Counted from the stretch's first letter, positions 10,111 to 21,142 are shown. The stretch: 64,000 nucleotides of DNA from Atlantibacter sp. RC6 (GCF_014193285.1 NZ_JACHZE010000009.1:37282-101281); one strand, 5' to 3'. Notes: generated by a model from the letters alone, not told the origin. Numbers and translations are program-made.

Positions 10111-10653
10111 ATGACGACATTTTACCGTAACCTCATGCCTGGTACTGTGCTTTGGTGCGTTGGGGGATTTCTTCACGCTGATGCGTTTAACAGCATGGAT
10201 AACATCGCTTTTACTGTGACCGGCAATATCGTTAATGCGGTGTGCCATGTTGATGCCCCGTCTACCGTTGAGTTAGGAACCTGGCGTCGGCAAGATTTGG
10301 CTGAAGGTGGTAGCGACGCTGTAGCGGTTGAATTGCGGTTAACGGAGTGCGCGGCGGGTTTTACCGAGGCAACGGCGAGTTTTACCGGCATCCCCTACGA
10401 TAATGGCGCATGGGCAAAGAGTCTTTACGCCAATAACTGGGACGATGGCGCACAGGATCTGGGCCTGCAATTGGTGAATGGCGACGGAAATCCGCCCGTT
10501 AATCTTGCCAACGGCGCTCACTATACATTTGCGCTTGATAGCCAATCTAAAAGCGGGCAGTTAACCCTTCTTGCCCGGCTGATTTCTCCGGGAGGCGCCC
10601 CCACTGTGGGGGAATTTTCCTCCGCCGTGACCATCAATTTCTCTTACAAATGA
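10111..10653 (+). CDS. Minor fimbrial subunit
   Basis: A 180-residue pilin-domain protein with a signal peptide ending near LHADA, a donor strand IAFTVTGNIVNAVC, two cysteines (NAVCHVD and RLTECAAGF) and a C-terminal strand ending TINFSYK. This is the FimF/FimG-like or SfmF-like architecture of an adaptor joining the rod to the tip adhesin. It lies between usher and adhesin genes, 33 bp after the usher, with AGGGAATTG upstream of the ATG. Confidence 0.87.
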   Translation: MTTFYRNLMPGTVLWCVGGFLHADAFNSMDNIAFTVTGNIVNAVCHVDAPSTVELGTWRRQDLAEGGSDAVAVELRLTECAAGFTEATASFTGIPYDNGAWAKSLYANNWDDGAQDLGLQLVNGDGNPPVNLANGAHYTFALDSQSKSGQLTLLARLISPGGAPTVGEFSSAVTINFSYK

Positions 10654-10688
10654 TCCCCGCAGAGCCAGAAAGGCAGGAGCCAGGCCGC

Positions 10689-11792
10689 ATGAATTGTTTT
10701 ATCCGATTATTGTTACTTTTTAGCTGCGGCCTGACGATGAGTGCCTGGGCTGCATGCCACCGCGACGTTAACGACCCTGTATCGGTCTCAACCATAACTC
10801 TGCCCGAGCAGTTGCTGGTCAACAGTTCGCCTTATGCCCCCGGCGAGATCCTTTACGATTCGGGCTTTCTCGCGGGTAGCGAAAGTGAAGTGGCTATTCT
10901 GGATTGTAACCCTATTTACTATATCGGTTTTTTTTACCAAAGCGCCCCGCAAACCGGTCAGGACGTGGGTAATTATGTTTATCCCACCACGGTGCCGGGT
11001 ATCGGCGTCAGGGTAATTACCCATAACCAGACTGGGCCTTATGATTATTTGCGGGCGATCAATAATGAATGGGTAAAAGGTCAGGGTAGCCTGGAGGAAA
11101 GCGACCACACGATGCGAGGCTCCGCTTACCGGTTGCAGTTGATCACAACCGGCGGAAACATTGCCAGCGGCGAGTTAACTCTGCCTTCGCCCCTTGCCAG
11201 GGTTGAGTTTCGCGAGCATCGGGTTAACAGTTCGCAAGGCGATGTGGTCTCCCAGTTGAATGTCACATCCACCTCGATTGATGTCCGGGCGCTGGGCTGC
11301 GCTGCGGATGTCGCTTCGCTCAATTTCACGATGGGTGATATTCAGGTCTCGGCGTTTGATGCCACGGGTAAGGCCGGAGAAGTCCAACAGCAGGTGAATT
11401 TGAGCTGTGAGCCAGGCACCAACGCCACGCTGTCGGTTATCGCGGCCACGCCTGCGGAAGGTGATACCGCGAATAATACCGGCATTGCTTTGTCGAATGC
11501 CGGGAGCGCAGGTGTCGCGAAGGGCGTGGGTGTTCAGCTCAATTTACGGGGGGCCGATTATGACAGCGGGGAGAATGGCATTCCCATCAACACGCCGCTT
11601 CAGCTATGCGCATCGCACCGCACTGTCGACAGTGAAAAGGGATATCGCCACTTTTCCGGCGATATACACAATCCCGACGGCTGTCAGCGTTATGTGACAT
11701 TGAATTTTAAGGCGAATTATTACCGGACGTTGCCCACCATCACGCCAGGCAGAGCCAATGCAGCCGGGACGCTCAATCTGACCTATAACTGA
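10689..11792 (+). CDS. Fimbrial tip adhesin, two-domain (FimH-like)
   Basis: About 367 residues beginning MNCFIRLLLLFSCGLTMSAW, a signal peptide cleaved before ACHRDVND. The first half (residues about 22-200) is a divergent lectin-like domain with cysteines at ACHRD and ILDCNP. The second half is a pilin domain (RALGCAAD, VNLSCEPG, LQLCASHR) ending RANAAGTLNLTYN, which lacks its own strand and would be completed by the adaptor. It is last in the operon, where tip adhesins usually lie. ATG 10689 is chosen over 10650 because it starts the signal peptide and follows AGGAG. Ligand unknown. Confidence 0.87.
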   Translation: MNCFIRLLLLFSCGLTMSAWAACHRDVNDPVSVSTITLPEQLLVNSSPYAPGEILYDSGFLAGSESEVAILDCNPIYYIGFFYQSAPQTGQDVGNYVYPTTVPGIGVRVITHNQTGPYDYLRAINNEWVKGQGSLEESDHTMRGSAYRLQLITTGGNIASGELTLPSPLARVEFREHRVNSSQGDVVSQLNVTSTSIDVRALGCAADVASLNFTMGDIQVSAFDATGKAGEVQQQVNLSCEPGTNATLSVIAATPAEGDTANNTGIALSNAGSAGVAKGVGVQLNLRGADYDSGENGIPINTPLQLCASHRTVDSEKGYRHFSGDIHNPDGCQRYVTLNFKANYYRTLPTITPGRANAAGTLNLTYN

Positions 11793-11887
11793 TCCTAATT
11801 TACGGTGTCCAGGCGTTGTGCCAAATGATAATCTACGCGCCTTATAGTTAATCAGGCCTGTATCAGGCCGTTCAGAGACATTAAACG

Positions 11888-12493
11888 ATGCAAACCAGTC
11901 CTCTGCTGACACAACTGATGGAAGCGCTGCGCTGCCTGCCGGGCGTTGGCCCGAAATCGGCGCAGCGTATGGCCTTCACGCTGTTACAGCGCGATCGCAG
12001 CGGCGGCATGCGTCTGGCGCAGGCGTTGACCCGCGCCATGTCGGAAATCGGCCACTGTGCCGACTGCCGCACTTTCACCGAGCAGGAGATCTGCCATATT
12101 TGCGCTAACCCGCGCCGTCGGGAAAATGGTCAAATCTGCGTGGTGGAAAGCCCGGCGGATATCTACGCCATTGAGCAGACTGGGCAATTTTCCGGCCGCT
12201 ACTTTGTGCTGATGGGCCATCTCTCTCCGCTGGATGGCATCGGCCCGCAGGATATCGGTCTGGATCGCCTTGAGCAGCGTCTGGAGACGGAATCGCTCAA
12301 AGAGGTGATCCTCGCCACCAACCCGACGGTGGAAGGCGAAGCCACGGCCAACTACATCGCGGAATTGTGCGGGCAGTACGGCGTTGACGCCAGCCGCATC
12401 GCCCACGGCGTGCCGGTCGGCGGCGAACTGGAAATGGTGGATGGCACCACGCTGTCTCACTCGCTGGTGGGTCGCCACAAGATTGTTTTTTAA
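11888..12493 (+). CDS. recR: Recombination mediator RecR
   Basis: A 201-residue component of the RecFOR pathway that loads RecA at gaps. It shows an N-terminal helix-hairpin-helix ([17 protein letters not shown]), a C4 zinc finger ([16 protein letters not shown]), a Toprim domain beginning [15 protein letters not shown] and a C-terminal ATPase-like GLPVGG-type segment ([10 protein letters not shown]). The length is identical to E. coli. It normally follows ybaB directly; here it is about 6 kb away and must rely on a promoter in or after the fimbrial operon. Confidence 0.97.
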   Translation: MQTSPLLTQLMEALRCLPGVGPKSAQRMAFTLLQRDRSGGMRLAQALTRAMSEIGHCADCRTFTEQEICHICANPRRRENGQICVVESPADIYAIEQTGQFSGRYFVLMGHLSPLDGIGPQDIGLDRLEQRLETESLKEVILATNPTVEGEATANYIAELCGQYGVDASRIAHGVPVGGELEMVDGTTLSHSLVGRHKIVF

Positions 12494-12499
12494 TCATTC

Positions 12500-12521
12500 G
12501 GAGCGTGTCTGCACACGCTCC
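12500..12521 (+). terminator. Terminator hairpin after recR
   Basis: GGAGCGTGT (12500-12508) pairs with ACACGCTCC (12513-12521) around CTGC, followed after a few bases by a T run (12530-12535). The T run falls inside the htpG heat-shock promoter spacer, so terminator and promoter are interleaved. Confidence 0.75.
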
Positions 12522-12522
12522 G

Positions 12523-12551
12523 CTTGAAATTTTTCCCTGGTATCCCCATTT
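12523..12551 (+). promoter_or_regulatory. Sigma-32 heat-shock promoter of htpG
   Basis: CTTGAAA (12523-12529) and CCCCATTT (12544-12551), separated by 14 bases, match the sigma-32 consensus in both elements and spacing. It lies 52 bp upstream of the htpG start. Confidence 0.9.
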
Positions 12552-12603
12552 CACCCTCAACACTATGCAACCCCATTAAATGGCATTGTTGAGGTCGACT
12601 TAA

Positions 12604-14478
12604 ATGAAAGGACAAGAAACCCGTGGTTTCCAGTCAGAAGTTAAACAGCTTCTGCATCTGATGATCCATTCCCTGTATTCCAACAAAGAAATTTTCCTGC
12701 GTGAGCTGATTTCTAACGCCTCCGATGCGGCGGACAAGCTGCGCTTTCGCGCGCTGTCCAACCCGGATCTGTATGCAGGCGACGGCGATCTGCGCGTGCG
12801 CGTTTCTTTCGACAAAGCCAATCGCACGCTGACCATTGCCGATAACGGCATCGGGATGACCCGCGATGAAGTGATCGATCACCTGGGCACCATTGCCAAA
12901 TCCGGCACCAAAGCGTTCCTGGAAAGCATGGGCTCTGACCAGGCCAAAGACAGCCAACTGATCGGCCAGTTCGGCGTGGGCTTCTACTCCGCGTTTATCG
13001 TGGCCGACAAAGTCACCGTGCGTACCCGCGCCGCAGGCGTCAGCGCGGAAGAGGGCGTGTTCTGGGAATCGGCGGGCGAAGGCGAATACACCGTCGCGGA
13101 CATCACTAAAGCCGATCGCGGTACCGAAATTACCCTGCACCTGCGCGAAGGCGAGGACGAGTTCCTCGACGACTGGCGCGTGCGCTCGATCATCAGCAAA
13201 TACTCCGATCACATCGCGCTGCCGGTTGAGATCGAGAAGCATGAAGAGAAAGACGGCGAAACCGTCGTCAGCTTCGAGAAAATCAACAAAGCCCAGGCGC
13301 TGTGGACCCGCAGCAGGTCTGAAATCAGCGATGACGAGTATAAAGAGTTCTACAAACATATTGCCCATGACTTCACCGATCCGCTGATCTGGAGCCATAA
13401 CCGCGTGGAAGGCAAGCAGGAGTACACCAGCCTGCTGTATGTGCCGTCCCAGGCGCCGTGGGATATGTGGAACCGCGATCATAAGCACGGCCTGAAACTT
13501 TACGTGCAGCGCGTGTTTATCATGGATGACGCCGAGCAGTTCATGCCGAACTACCTGCGCTTTATTCGTGGCCTGATTGACTCCAACGACCTGCCGCTGA
13601 ACGTGTCGCGTGAAATCCTGCAGGACAGCACAGTGACCCGCAATCTGCGTAACGCGCTAACCAAACGTGCGTTGCAGACGCTGGAAAAACTGGCCAAAGA
13701 CGACGCGGAAAAATACCAGACTTTCTGGAAGCAGTTCGGCCTGGTGCTGAAAGAGGGCCCGGCGGAAGACCACGCCAACCAGGAAACCATCGCCAAACTG
13801 CTGCGCTTTGCCTCCACCCATAGCGATTCTTCCGAGCAGACCGTATCGCTGGAAGAGTATGTGGCGCGCATGAAAGAAGGCCAGGAGAAGATCTACTACA
13901 TCACTGCCGACAGCTACGCGGCGGCGAAGAGCAGCCCGCATCTGGAGCTGCTGCGTAAGAAAGGCATCGAAGTGCTGCTGCTTTCCGATCGCATCGACGA
14001 GTGGATGATGAGCTACCTGACCGAATTCGACGGCAAGAAATTCCAGTCCATCGCCAAAGCGGACGAGTCGCTGGATAAGCTGGCGGATGAAGTGGACGAG
14101 CAGACCAAAGAAGCGGAAAAAGCCCTTGAGCCGTTCGTTGAGCGCGTGAAAACGCTGCTGGGCGACCGCGTGAAAGAGGTGCGTTTTACTCACCGTCTGA
14201 CCGACACCCCGGCGATTGTCACCACCGACAACGACGAAATGAGCACCCAGATGGCGAAACTGTTTGCCGCTGCGGGCCAGGCGGTGCCGGAAGTGAAATA
14301 CATTTTCGAGCTGAACCCGGAACACGTGCTGGTGAAACGCACGGCGGATACCCAGGATGAAGCGCGCTTTAAAGAGTGGGTGGAATTGCTGCTCGATCAG
14401 GCGTTACTGGCCGAGCGTGGCACCCTGGAAGATCCAAACTTATTTATTCGCCGCATGAACCAGCTTCTGGTCTCGTAA
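12604..14478 (+). CDS. htpG: Molecular chaperone HtpG (Hsp90)
   Basis: A 624-residue cytoplasmic Hsp90 homodimer, the E. coli length. The N-terminal GHKL ATPase has [14 protein letters not shown] (catalytic Glu and Asn), DNGIGM and [11 protein letters not shown]. The middle domain includes [19 protein letters not shown] and the catalytic-loop region [11 protein letters not shown]. The C-terminal dimerisation domain ends [11 protein letters not shown]. It cooperates with DnaK in client remodelling. It is transcribed from a near-perfect sigma-32 promoter just upstream. Confidence 0.98.
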   Translation: MKGQETRGFQSEVKQLLHLMIHSLYSNKEIFLRELISNASDAADKLRFRALSNPDLYAGDGDLRVRVSFDKANRTLTIADNGIGMTRDEVIDHLGTIAKSGTKAFLESMGSDQAKDSQLIGQFGVGFYSAFIVADKVTVRTRAAGVSAEEGVFWESAGEGEYTVADITKADRGTEITLHLREGEDEFLDDWRVRSIISKYSDHIALPVEIEKHEEKDGETVVSFEKINKAQALWTRSRSEISDDEYKEFYKHIAHDFTDPLIWSHNRVEGKQEYTSLLYVPSQAPWDMWNRDHKHGLKLYVQRVFIMDDAEQFMPNYLRFIRGLIDSNDLPLNVSREILQDSTVTRNLRNALTKRALQTLEKLAKDDAEKYQTFWKQFGLVLKEGPAEDHANQETIAKLLRFASTHSDSSEQTVSLEEYVARMKEGQEKIYYITADSYAAAKSSPHLELLRKKGIEVLLLSDRIDEWMMSYLTEFDGKKFQSIAKADESLDKLADEVDEQTKEAEKALEPFVERVKTLLGDRVKEVRFTHRLTDTPAIVTTDNDEMSTQMAKLFAAAGQAVPEVKYIFELNPEHVLVKRTADTQDEARFKEWVELLLDQALLAERGTLEDPNLFIRRMNQLLVS

Positions 14479-14486
14479 CGCTGATT

Positions 14487-14518
14487 TTTCCCTCTCTCGC
14501 TACGCCGGGAGAGGGAAA
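14487..14518 (+). terminator. Hairpin terminator after htpG
   Basis: TTTCCCTCTC (14487-14496) and GAGAGGGAAA (14509-14518) form a 10-bp stem just after htpG. The T tail is weak. Confidence 0.65.
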
Positions 14519-14638
14519 TTCACCCCACTCTGTATTTTATTGCCGCTCTCCAGGCGCTTGAAAGCATTCACCTGTCCCGCGTTTCTTGTCGTAGTACTGC
14601 CTTTAGTGGTATGGTTTTGGCCTCGCAACTTCCAGTAA

Positions 14639-15310
<672 letters not shown>

Positions 15311-15440
15311 TTCCTCGCCGCGTAATCCAGAGCCAGCACTTTTCTTTCCCATAGAAGGGAGTTGGCTCTCGTATCAATAGATTTATCCTGCCCGGTTTTC
15401 AGCTACAATTATCAGCCATTTAGTCAGGTAAGGGCGGGTA

Positions 15441-16403
15441 ATGCGTTTCGATAAAACAGGTATTTTACTGGTCAATCTCGGTACTCCGGATGCCCCGACG
15501 GCCCCGGCGGTTAAACGCTATCTCCGCCAGTTCTTAAGCGACAAACGCGTGGTAGACACCTCTCCGCTGTTGTGGTGGCCGCTGCTGCGCGGCGTGATCC
15601 TGCCGCTGCGTTCGCCCCGCGTCGCCAAACTCTATCAATCCATCTGGATGGAAGAAGGTTCGCCGCTGCTGGTGTACAGCCGCCGCCAACAGCAGGCGCT
15701 ATCGGCGCGCTTGCCCGATATTCCGGTGGTGCTGGGCATGAGTTACGGCAGGCCGTCGCTGGATAACGCCGTGGCGGAGCTGGTTGAAAACGGCGTCACC
15801 AATATCATCGTGTTGCCGCTCTATCCGCAATACTCCTGCTCTACGGTGGCGGCCGTTTGGGATGAACTGGCGCGCATCCTCGCGCTTTATCGCCGCATTC
15901 CGGGCATCAACTTCATTCGTGACTATGCCGATCATCCGGCGTACATCAACGCGCTGGCGGGCACCGTGCGGCAATCCTTCGCCCAACACGGCGAACCGGA
16001 TTTGCTGTTGATGTCCTATCACGGCATACCGCAGCGTTACGCCGATGAGGGCGACGACTACCCGCAGCGTTGCCGCGACACCACACGCGAGTTGGTAGGG
16101 GCGCTGGAAATCGCGCCGGAAAAAACCATGATGACCTTCCAGTCGCGCTTTGGCCGCGAACCCTGGTTAACGCCGTACACCGACGAAACCCTGAAAATGT
16201 TACCTGAAAAAGGCATCAAACATATTCAGGTGATGTGCCCGGGCTTTGCGGCGGATTGCCTGGAGACGCTGGAGGAGATCGCCGAGCAGAACCGCGAAAT
16301 TTTCCTTGAAGCGGGCGGCGAGAAATACGAGTACATTCCGGCACTGAACGACGATGCGGCGCATATCGAAATGATGGTGCAGCTGGTCTCGCGCTATCGT
16401 TGA
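15441..16403 (+). CDS. hemH: Ferrochelatase
   Basis: A 320-residue enzyme that inserts ferrous iron into protoporphyrin IX, the last step of haem synthesis, at the cytoplasmic membrane face. The N-terminal [13 protein letters not shown], the catalytic histidine in [10 protein letters not shown] and the C-terminal [15 protein letters not shown] block with its conserved glutamate are all present. The length is identical to E. coli. It lies 130 bp after adk. Confidence 0.97.
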   Translation: MRFDKTGILLVNLGTPDAPTAPAVKRYLRQFLSDKRVVDTSPLLWWPLLRGVILPLRSPRVAKLYQSIWMEEGSPLLVYSRRQQQALSARLPDIPVVLGMSYGRPSLDNAVAELVENGVTNIIVLPLYPQYSCSTVAAVWDELARILALYRRIPGINFIRDYADHPAYINALAGTVRQSFAQHGEPDLLLMSYHGIPQRYADEGDDYPQRCRDTTRELVGALEIAPEKTMMTFQSRFGREPWLTPYTDETLKMLPEKGIKHIQVMCPGFAADCLETLEEIAEQNREIFLEAGGEKYEYIPALNDDAAHIEMMVQLVSRYR

Positions 16404-16465
16404 TCGCACCGCGATGGCGGAGTGTGTTACCATTCTCCGCCTGATTAGCCACCGATCCACATCCC

Positions 16466-17773
16466 ATGAAATTTCCCGGTAAACGTAAATCTAAACACTA
16501 CTTTCCCGTCAGCCTGCGCGACCCGTTGCTGCTGCAACAGACCCAGCCCGATAACGAAGCCAGCCCGTCATGGGTTGTCGGTATTGACCAGACGCTGGTG
16601 GATATCGAAGCGCGCGTCGACGATGCGTTTGTGGAGCGTTATGGCTTAAGCCTCGGCCATTCGCTGGTGATTGAAGATGATGTGGCGGAAGCGCTTTATC
16701 AGGAGCTGGTACGCGAAAACCTGATCACCCACCAGTTTGCTGGCGGCACTATCGGCAATACCATGCACAACTATTCTGTGCTGGCCGATGACCGCTCCGT
16801 GCTGCTGGGCGTCATGTGCAATAACATTACGCCGGGCAGTTACGCCTATCGCTACCTGTGCAATACCTCCAGCCGCACCGACCTGAACTATCTTCAGGGT
16901 GTGGACGGCGCGATTGGCCGCTGCTTTACGCTGATCAGCGAGCAGGGCGAACGCACCTTTGCCATCAGCCCTGGCCACATGAACCAGCTGCGCCCGGAAA
17001 GCATTCCTGAAGCGGTGATCGCTGGGGCATCCGCGCTGGTGCTGACCTCCTATCTGGTACGCTGCAAGCCGGGCGAACCGATGCCGGAAGCCACCATGAC
17101 CGCCATTGGTTACGCTAAAAAGCACAATGTGCCGGTGGTGCTGACTCTGGGCACCAAGTATGTGATTGCCGAAAACCCGCAGTGGTGGCGTGAGTTCCTC
17201 AAAGAACACGTGTCGATTCTGGCGATGAACGAAGAAGAAGCCCTGGCGCTGACCGGGGAAAGCGATCCGCTGCTGGCATCCGATAAGGCGTTGGGCTGGG
17301 TCGATTTAGTGCTGTGCACCGCCGGCCCGGTTGGCCTGTATATGGCCGGTTACACCGAGGAGGAGGCGAAGCGCAAAACCCAGCATCCGCTCCTGCCGGG
17401 GGCCATTGCCGAATTCAACCAGTATGAGTTTAGCCGCGTGATGCGCTTGCAGGACTGCCAGCAACCGCTGCGTATTTTCTCGCATATCGCGCCGTATATG
17501 GGCGGCCCGGAGAAAATCATGAATACCAATGGCGCAGGCGACGGGGCGTTGGCGGCATTGCTGCATGATATCACCGCCAATAACTACCATCGCAGCAACG
17601 TGCCGAACTCCAGCAAGCATAAATTCAACTGGCTGACCTACTCGTCGCTGGCGCAGGTATGCAAATACGCCAACCGCGTGAGCTATCAGGTATTAAACCA
17701 GCACTCCCCACGTCTGACTCGCGGCCTGCCGGAGCGTGAAGATAGCCTGGAAGAGGCGTACTGGGAGCGGTGA
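16466..17773 (+). CDS. gsk: Inosine-guanosine kinase
   Basis: A 435-residue PfkB-family kinase that phosphorylates guanosine and inosine in purine salvage. The PfkB anion-hole and catalytic motif NTNGAGDGALAALLHD appears near residue 355, with Asp as catalytic base. GGTIGNTMHNYSVL corresponds to the nucleoside-binding N-terminal region. Length and position after hemH match E. coli. It ends at a strong bidirectional terminator shared with the converging ybaL. Confidence 0.96.
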   Translation: MKFPGKRKSKHYFPVSLRDPLLLQQTQPDNEASPSWVVGIDQTLVDIEARVDDAFVERYGLSLGHSLVIEDDVAEALYQELVRENLITHQFAGGTIGNTMHNYSVLADDRSVLLGVMCNNITPGSYAYRYLCNTSSRTDLNYLQGVDGAIGRCFTLISEQGERTFAISPGHMNQLRPESIPEAVIAGASALVLTSYLVRCKPGEPMPEATMTAIGYAKKHNVPVVLTLGTKYVIAENPQWWREFLKEHVSILAMNEEEALALTGESDPLLASDKALGWVDLVLCTAGPVGLYMAGYTEEEAKRKTQHPLLPGAIAEFNQYEFSRVMRLQDCQQPLRIFSHIAPYMGGPEKIMNTNGAGDGALAALLHDITANNYHRSNVPNSSKHKFNWLTYSSLAQVCKYANRVSYQVLNQHSPRLTRGLPEREDSLEEAYWER

Positions 17774-17785
17774 TCCGCGCGCATA

Positions 17786-17815
17786 AAAAAGGCTGGGATC
17801 ACTCCCAGCCTTTTT
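17786..17815. terminator. Bidirectional terminator between gsk and ybaL
   Basis: AAAAAGGCTGGGA and TCCCAGCCTTTTT form a 13-bp stem with a TCAC loop. It has A/T runs on both sides and lies between two converging genes. Confidence 0.92.
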
Positions 17816-17828
17816 ACTTTATCGGCGT

Positions 17829-19505
17829 TTACCCTGTCACCGCCTCGTCCAGTTGCGGTTTACCCAACAGCGCCAGCATGGTATTGGCGATTTCACGTTC
17901 GCCCATCACCACCTCATTGGCACCGCGTTCGCTGATGTAGTCCACTTCATCATCGTAATGGGCGCGGGCGATGATTTCGATATCCGGGCATTTTGAGCGG
18001 GCCGTCGCCACGATTTCACCGGCCTCATAACCGTTGGGAATAGTCAGCAGCAGCCAGCGCGCGCAATCCAGATGCGCCAGATTCAGGATCTCTTCATTGG
18101 CGGCGTTGCCCAGCACCGTGCGGATACCGCGCTCGCGCAGTTCATCCACCCGGGTACGGGAAGTTTCGACCACCACCAGCGGGATGCCTTGCTCCATCAG
18201 CTTCTCGCCCAGCAGGCTACCGACGCGGCCATAACCCACCAGCAGCGCGTGGTTGCAAATATCCACCGGATTTTGCTGTTCCTCTTCCAGCGCTTCCTCA
18301 AGGGTTTGCTCTTCCAGGGTTTCGGTTTTATCGAGATACTTCTCAAGGATGGCGAACAGGATCGGGTTAAGCATAATCGACAGGATTGCCCCCGCCAGCA
18401 CCAGATTCTGGCCCTCCTGCGGCAGCAGGTCGAGCGCCATACCGAGGCCCGCCAGGATAAAGGCGAATTCGCCAATCTGCGCCAGGCTTGCGGAGATGGT
18501 TAGTGCCGTGCGCTGGGAGTGACCGAACATCCGCACCAGGGCAAATGCCGCCAGCGATTTACCGAAGATGATGATAATCACCGTGCCCAGCACGGCCAGC
18601 GGCTGCTGGATCAGGATCTGCGGGTCAAACAGCATGCCAACGGAAACAAAGAACAGAACCGCGAAGGCGTCACGCAGCGGCAGCGTATCATGAGCGGCGC
18701 GATGGCTCAGTTCCGATTCGTTTAGCACCATCCCGGCGAAGAACGCGCCGAGGGCGAAGGAGACATCGAACAGTTCAACCGCGCCGAACGCGATACCCAG
18801 CGCCAGCGCCAGTACCGACAGGGTAAACAGTTCTCGGGAACCGGTCGCCGCGCTGCGCGCCAGGATCCACGGCACGACGCGACGGCCTACCAGCATCATC
18901 AGGGCGATAAACGCCACGACTTTGCCGATGGTGATCCCCATATCCAGCGACAGCGAGGCCAGCCCGACGTTGCCTTTTTCCAGCATTCCTGCCACAGCGG
19001 GCAGCAATACCAGCGTCAACACCATCACCAAATCTTCGACGATGAGCCAGCCGATGGCGATTTGCCCACGCTGGCTGTCGATTAACTGCCGTTCTTCAAG
19101 CGCCCGCAGTAGCACCACGGTACTGGCGGTGGAAAGACACAAACCAAACACGATACCGGTCATTATCGACCAGCCAAGCGTCCAGGCAAGCCCCATCCCC
19201 AATAGCGTCGCCACCGCAATCTGCGCGATGGCGCCCGGGATGGCTATCGACTTTACCGCCATCAAATCCTTAATCGAGAAATGCAATCCCACGCCAAACA
19301 TCAGCAGGATCACCCCAAGTTCCGCCAGTTCCGGCGCAAGTTTGGTGTCAGCCACAAAACCCGGCGTAAATGGCCCGGCTAAGACCCCAGCAAGCAAATA
19401 TCCCACCAGCGGTGATATACGTAACCTGTTGGCCAGCATGCCCAGCAAAAAAGCGAGCACGAGGCCGCCGACAATGGTGGTGATAAGCGGGGTGGCGTGA
19501 TGCAT
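17829..19505 (-). CDS. ybaL: YbaL, CPA2-family cation:proton antiporter
   Basis: A 558-residue inner-membrane protein. The first 380 or so residues form a Na+/H+-exchanger domain of about 12 helices (for example LVGYLLAGVLAGPFTPGF and LSTASTVVLLRALEERQLI). The cytoplasmic C-terminus is an RCK_N/TrkA-N domain opening NHALLVGYGRVGSLLGEKL, an NAD-binding GxGxxG-like fold. The family includes KefB and KefC. YbaL itself is a predicted transporter, so the exchanged ion is not known. It lies in the same direction as fsr, downstream of it. Confidence 0.93.
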   Translation of the reverse strand: MHHATPLITTIVGGLVLAFLLGMLANRLRISPLVGYLLAGVLAGPFTPGFVADTKLAPELAELGVILLMFGVGLHFSIKDLMAVKSIAIPGAIAQIAVATLLGMGLAWTLGWSIMTGIVFGLCLSTASTVVLLRALEERQLIDSQRGQIAIGWLIVEDLVMVLTLVLLPAVAGMLEKGNVGLASLSLDMGITIGKVVAFIALMMLVGRRVVPWILARSAATGSRELFTLSVLALALGIAFGAVELFDVSFALGAFFAGMVLNESELSHRAAHDTLPLRDAFAVLFFVSVGMLFDPQILIQQPLAVLGTVIIIIFGKSLAAFALVRMFGHSQRTALTISASLAQIGEFAFILAGLGMALDLLPQEGQNLVLAGAILSIMLNPILFAILEKYLDKTETLEEQTLEEALEEEQQNPVDICNHALLVGYGRVGSLLGEKLMEQGIPLVVVETSRTRVDELRERGIRTVLGNAANEEILNLAHLDCARWLLLTIPNGYEAGEIVATARSKCPDIEIIARAHYDDEVDYISERGANEVVMGEREIANTMLALLGKPQLDEAVTG

Positions 19506-19706
19506 TCCGTCTCCTTTCGTATTCAGTGGCTCCCGACCTGGCTAAAACCAAGCCTCCTGTAAATAGTTTATGACAATTTCATACGTCTCGTTTATGAATA
19601 ATTGTTGAAATTTGAAGAAAAATGGCATTTGGACGAGAAAACAGCACCAGGGAGTGGATTTCCGTCTTTATTGAGCATAAAGCGTGAGGATATGCGGGGT
19701 ACAGCA

Positions 19707-19731
19707 GCGGCCAAAGTGGTGCTTTGGCCGC
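19707..19731 (-). terminator. Hairpin after fsr
   Basis: GCGGCCAAAG and CTTTGGCCGC form a perfect 10-bp stem with a 5-nt loop, starting 7 bp after the fsr stop. No T run follows, so it may protect the 3' end or act with Rho. Confidence 0.6.
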
Positions 19732-19737
19732 GTTACG

Positions 19738-20952
19738 TTACGCTTTGCGGCGATTATCCGGGAGGAATATCGTGAGTATCCCCAAAAGTGGCAGGAAAGC
19801 GCAGATTTTATAAACCAGAAAAATACTGGTCTGGTCAGCGACGAAGCCAAGCACTGCTGCGCCAAGCCCTCCCATGCCGAAGGCGAAACCGAAGAACAGT
19901 CCGGAAACCATCCCAATGCGCCCCGGCAGCAATTCCTGGGCATACACCAGAATGGCCGAAAACGCCGAGGCCAGAATAAAGCCGATGATGCCCGTCAGCA
20001 CGCCCGTCCACCATAAACTGGCGTACGGCAGGATCAGTGTAAAGGGCGCAACGCCAAGGATGGAACCCCAGATGACCAGTTTGCGACCAATCTTATCGCC
20101 CACCGGTCCGCCGATCACGGTGCCCGCCGCCACGGCGAACAAAAAGCCGAACAGGTGAAGCTGGGCGCTTTGCACCGACAGACTGAACTTCTCCATCAGG
20201 TAAAAGGTGAAGTAGCTGCTGATGCTCGCCATATAAAAGTATTTCGAGAAAATCAGGATCAGCAGCACGCTAATTGCCTGAATTACTTTCGGGCGCGGCA
20301 ACGGGTTTTCTATTTTTACCGCCGGACGGCTTTTCGCCAGCCGATGCTGCGCGGCATACCAGCGGCTAACCTGCGCCAGCACCACAATCGCCAGCAGCGC
20401 GGCCAGCACAAACCAGCCCACATTGCCTTTGCCGTAAGGCGCGATAATGATGGCGGCCAGCAGCGGGCCGAGAGAGCTACCGAAGTTGCCGCCGACCTGG
20501 AACAGCGATTGCGCCAGGCCGTGGCGCCCGCCGGAGGCCATACGCGCCACGCGGGAGGATTCCGGGTGGAACACCGACGAACCGGTACCGACCAGCGCCG
20601 CCGCCAGCAGTACCATCGGGAAACTGCCCGCCATCGCCAGCAGCACCAGCCCGCACAGGGTAAAGCACATACCAATCGGCAGCGACCAGGGCATCGGGTA
20701 TTTATCGGTATAGTGGCCGACCACCGGTTGCAGCAGCGACGACGTGAGCTGGAATGTCAGGGTTATCATGCCGATCTGCACAAAGCTCAGGGTAAATTCA
20801 GCCTGCAATAGCGGATACAGCGCCAGGATCAGCGACTGGATCATATCGTTCAGTAAATGCGAAAGACTAATTGCCCCCAAAATACCGAACGACGTGCGGC
20901 TTTTTGGCGGCGATGCCGGTTGCCCGGTTATCGACTGGGTTTGTTGACTCAT
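19738..20952 (-). CDS. fsr: Fosmidomycin resistance transporter Fsr (MFS)
   Basis: A 404-residue major facilitator protein with about 12 membrane helices. The N-terminal hydrophilic stretch MSQQTQSITGQPASPPKSR precedes SFGILGAISLSHLLNDMIQS, typical of Fsr. The loop motif GPVGDKIGRKLVIWGS is an MFS signature. In E. coli Fsr exports fosmidomycin when overexpressed; the natural substrate is not defined. It is divergent from ushA, as in E. coli. Confidence 0.94.
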   Translation of the reverse strand: MSQQTQSITGQPASPPKSRTSFGILGAISLSHLLNDMIQSLILALYPLLQAEFTLSFVQIGMITLTFQLTSSLLQPVVGHYTDKYPMPWSLPIGMCFTLCGLVLLAMAGSFPMVLLAAALVGTGSSVFHPESSRVARMASGGRHGLAQSLFQVGGNFGSSLGPLLAAIIIAPYGKGNVGWFVLAALLAIVVLAQVSRWYAAQHRLAKSRPAVKIENPLPRPKVIQAISVLLILIFSKYFYMASISSYFTFYLMEKFSLSVQSAQLHLFGFLFAVAAGTVIGGPVGDKIGRKLVIWGSILGVAPFTLILPYASLWWTGVLTGIIGFILASAFSAILVYAQELLPGRIGMVSGLFFGFAFGMGGLGAAVLGFVADQTSIFLVYKICAFLPLLGILTIFLPDNRRKA

Positions 20953-21142
20953 GCCATAGGTTCCAAAAAAACGGTTTTATTATTAGCGGATAACGCAGGG
21001 AATTATCCGTGAGGAGAATAGTTGCTTTGCTAACATAGCGCGCATCCCGGTGCGAGGAAAGTCGCAAATCTGAAAAGGAAGTGGTATAGGGTGACTTACC
21101 GCTATACTGTTGCCTAAAAGTTATTTTAAAGGGAGCTTTGAC

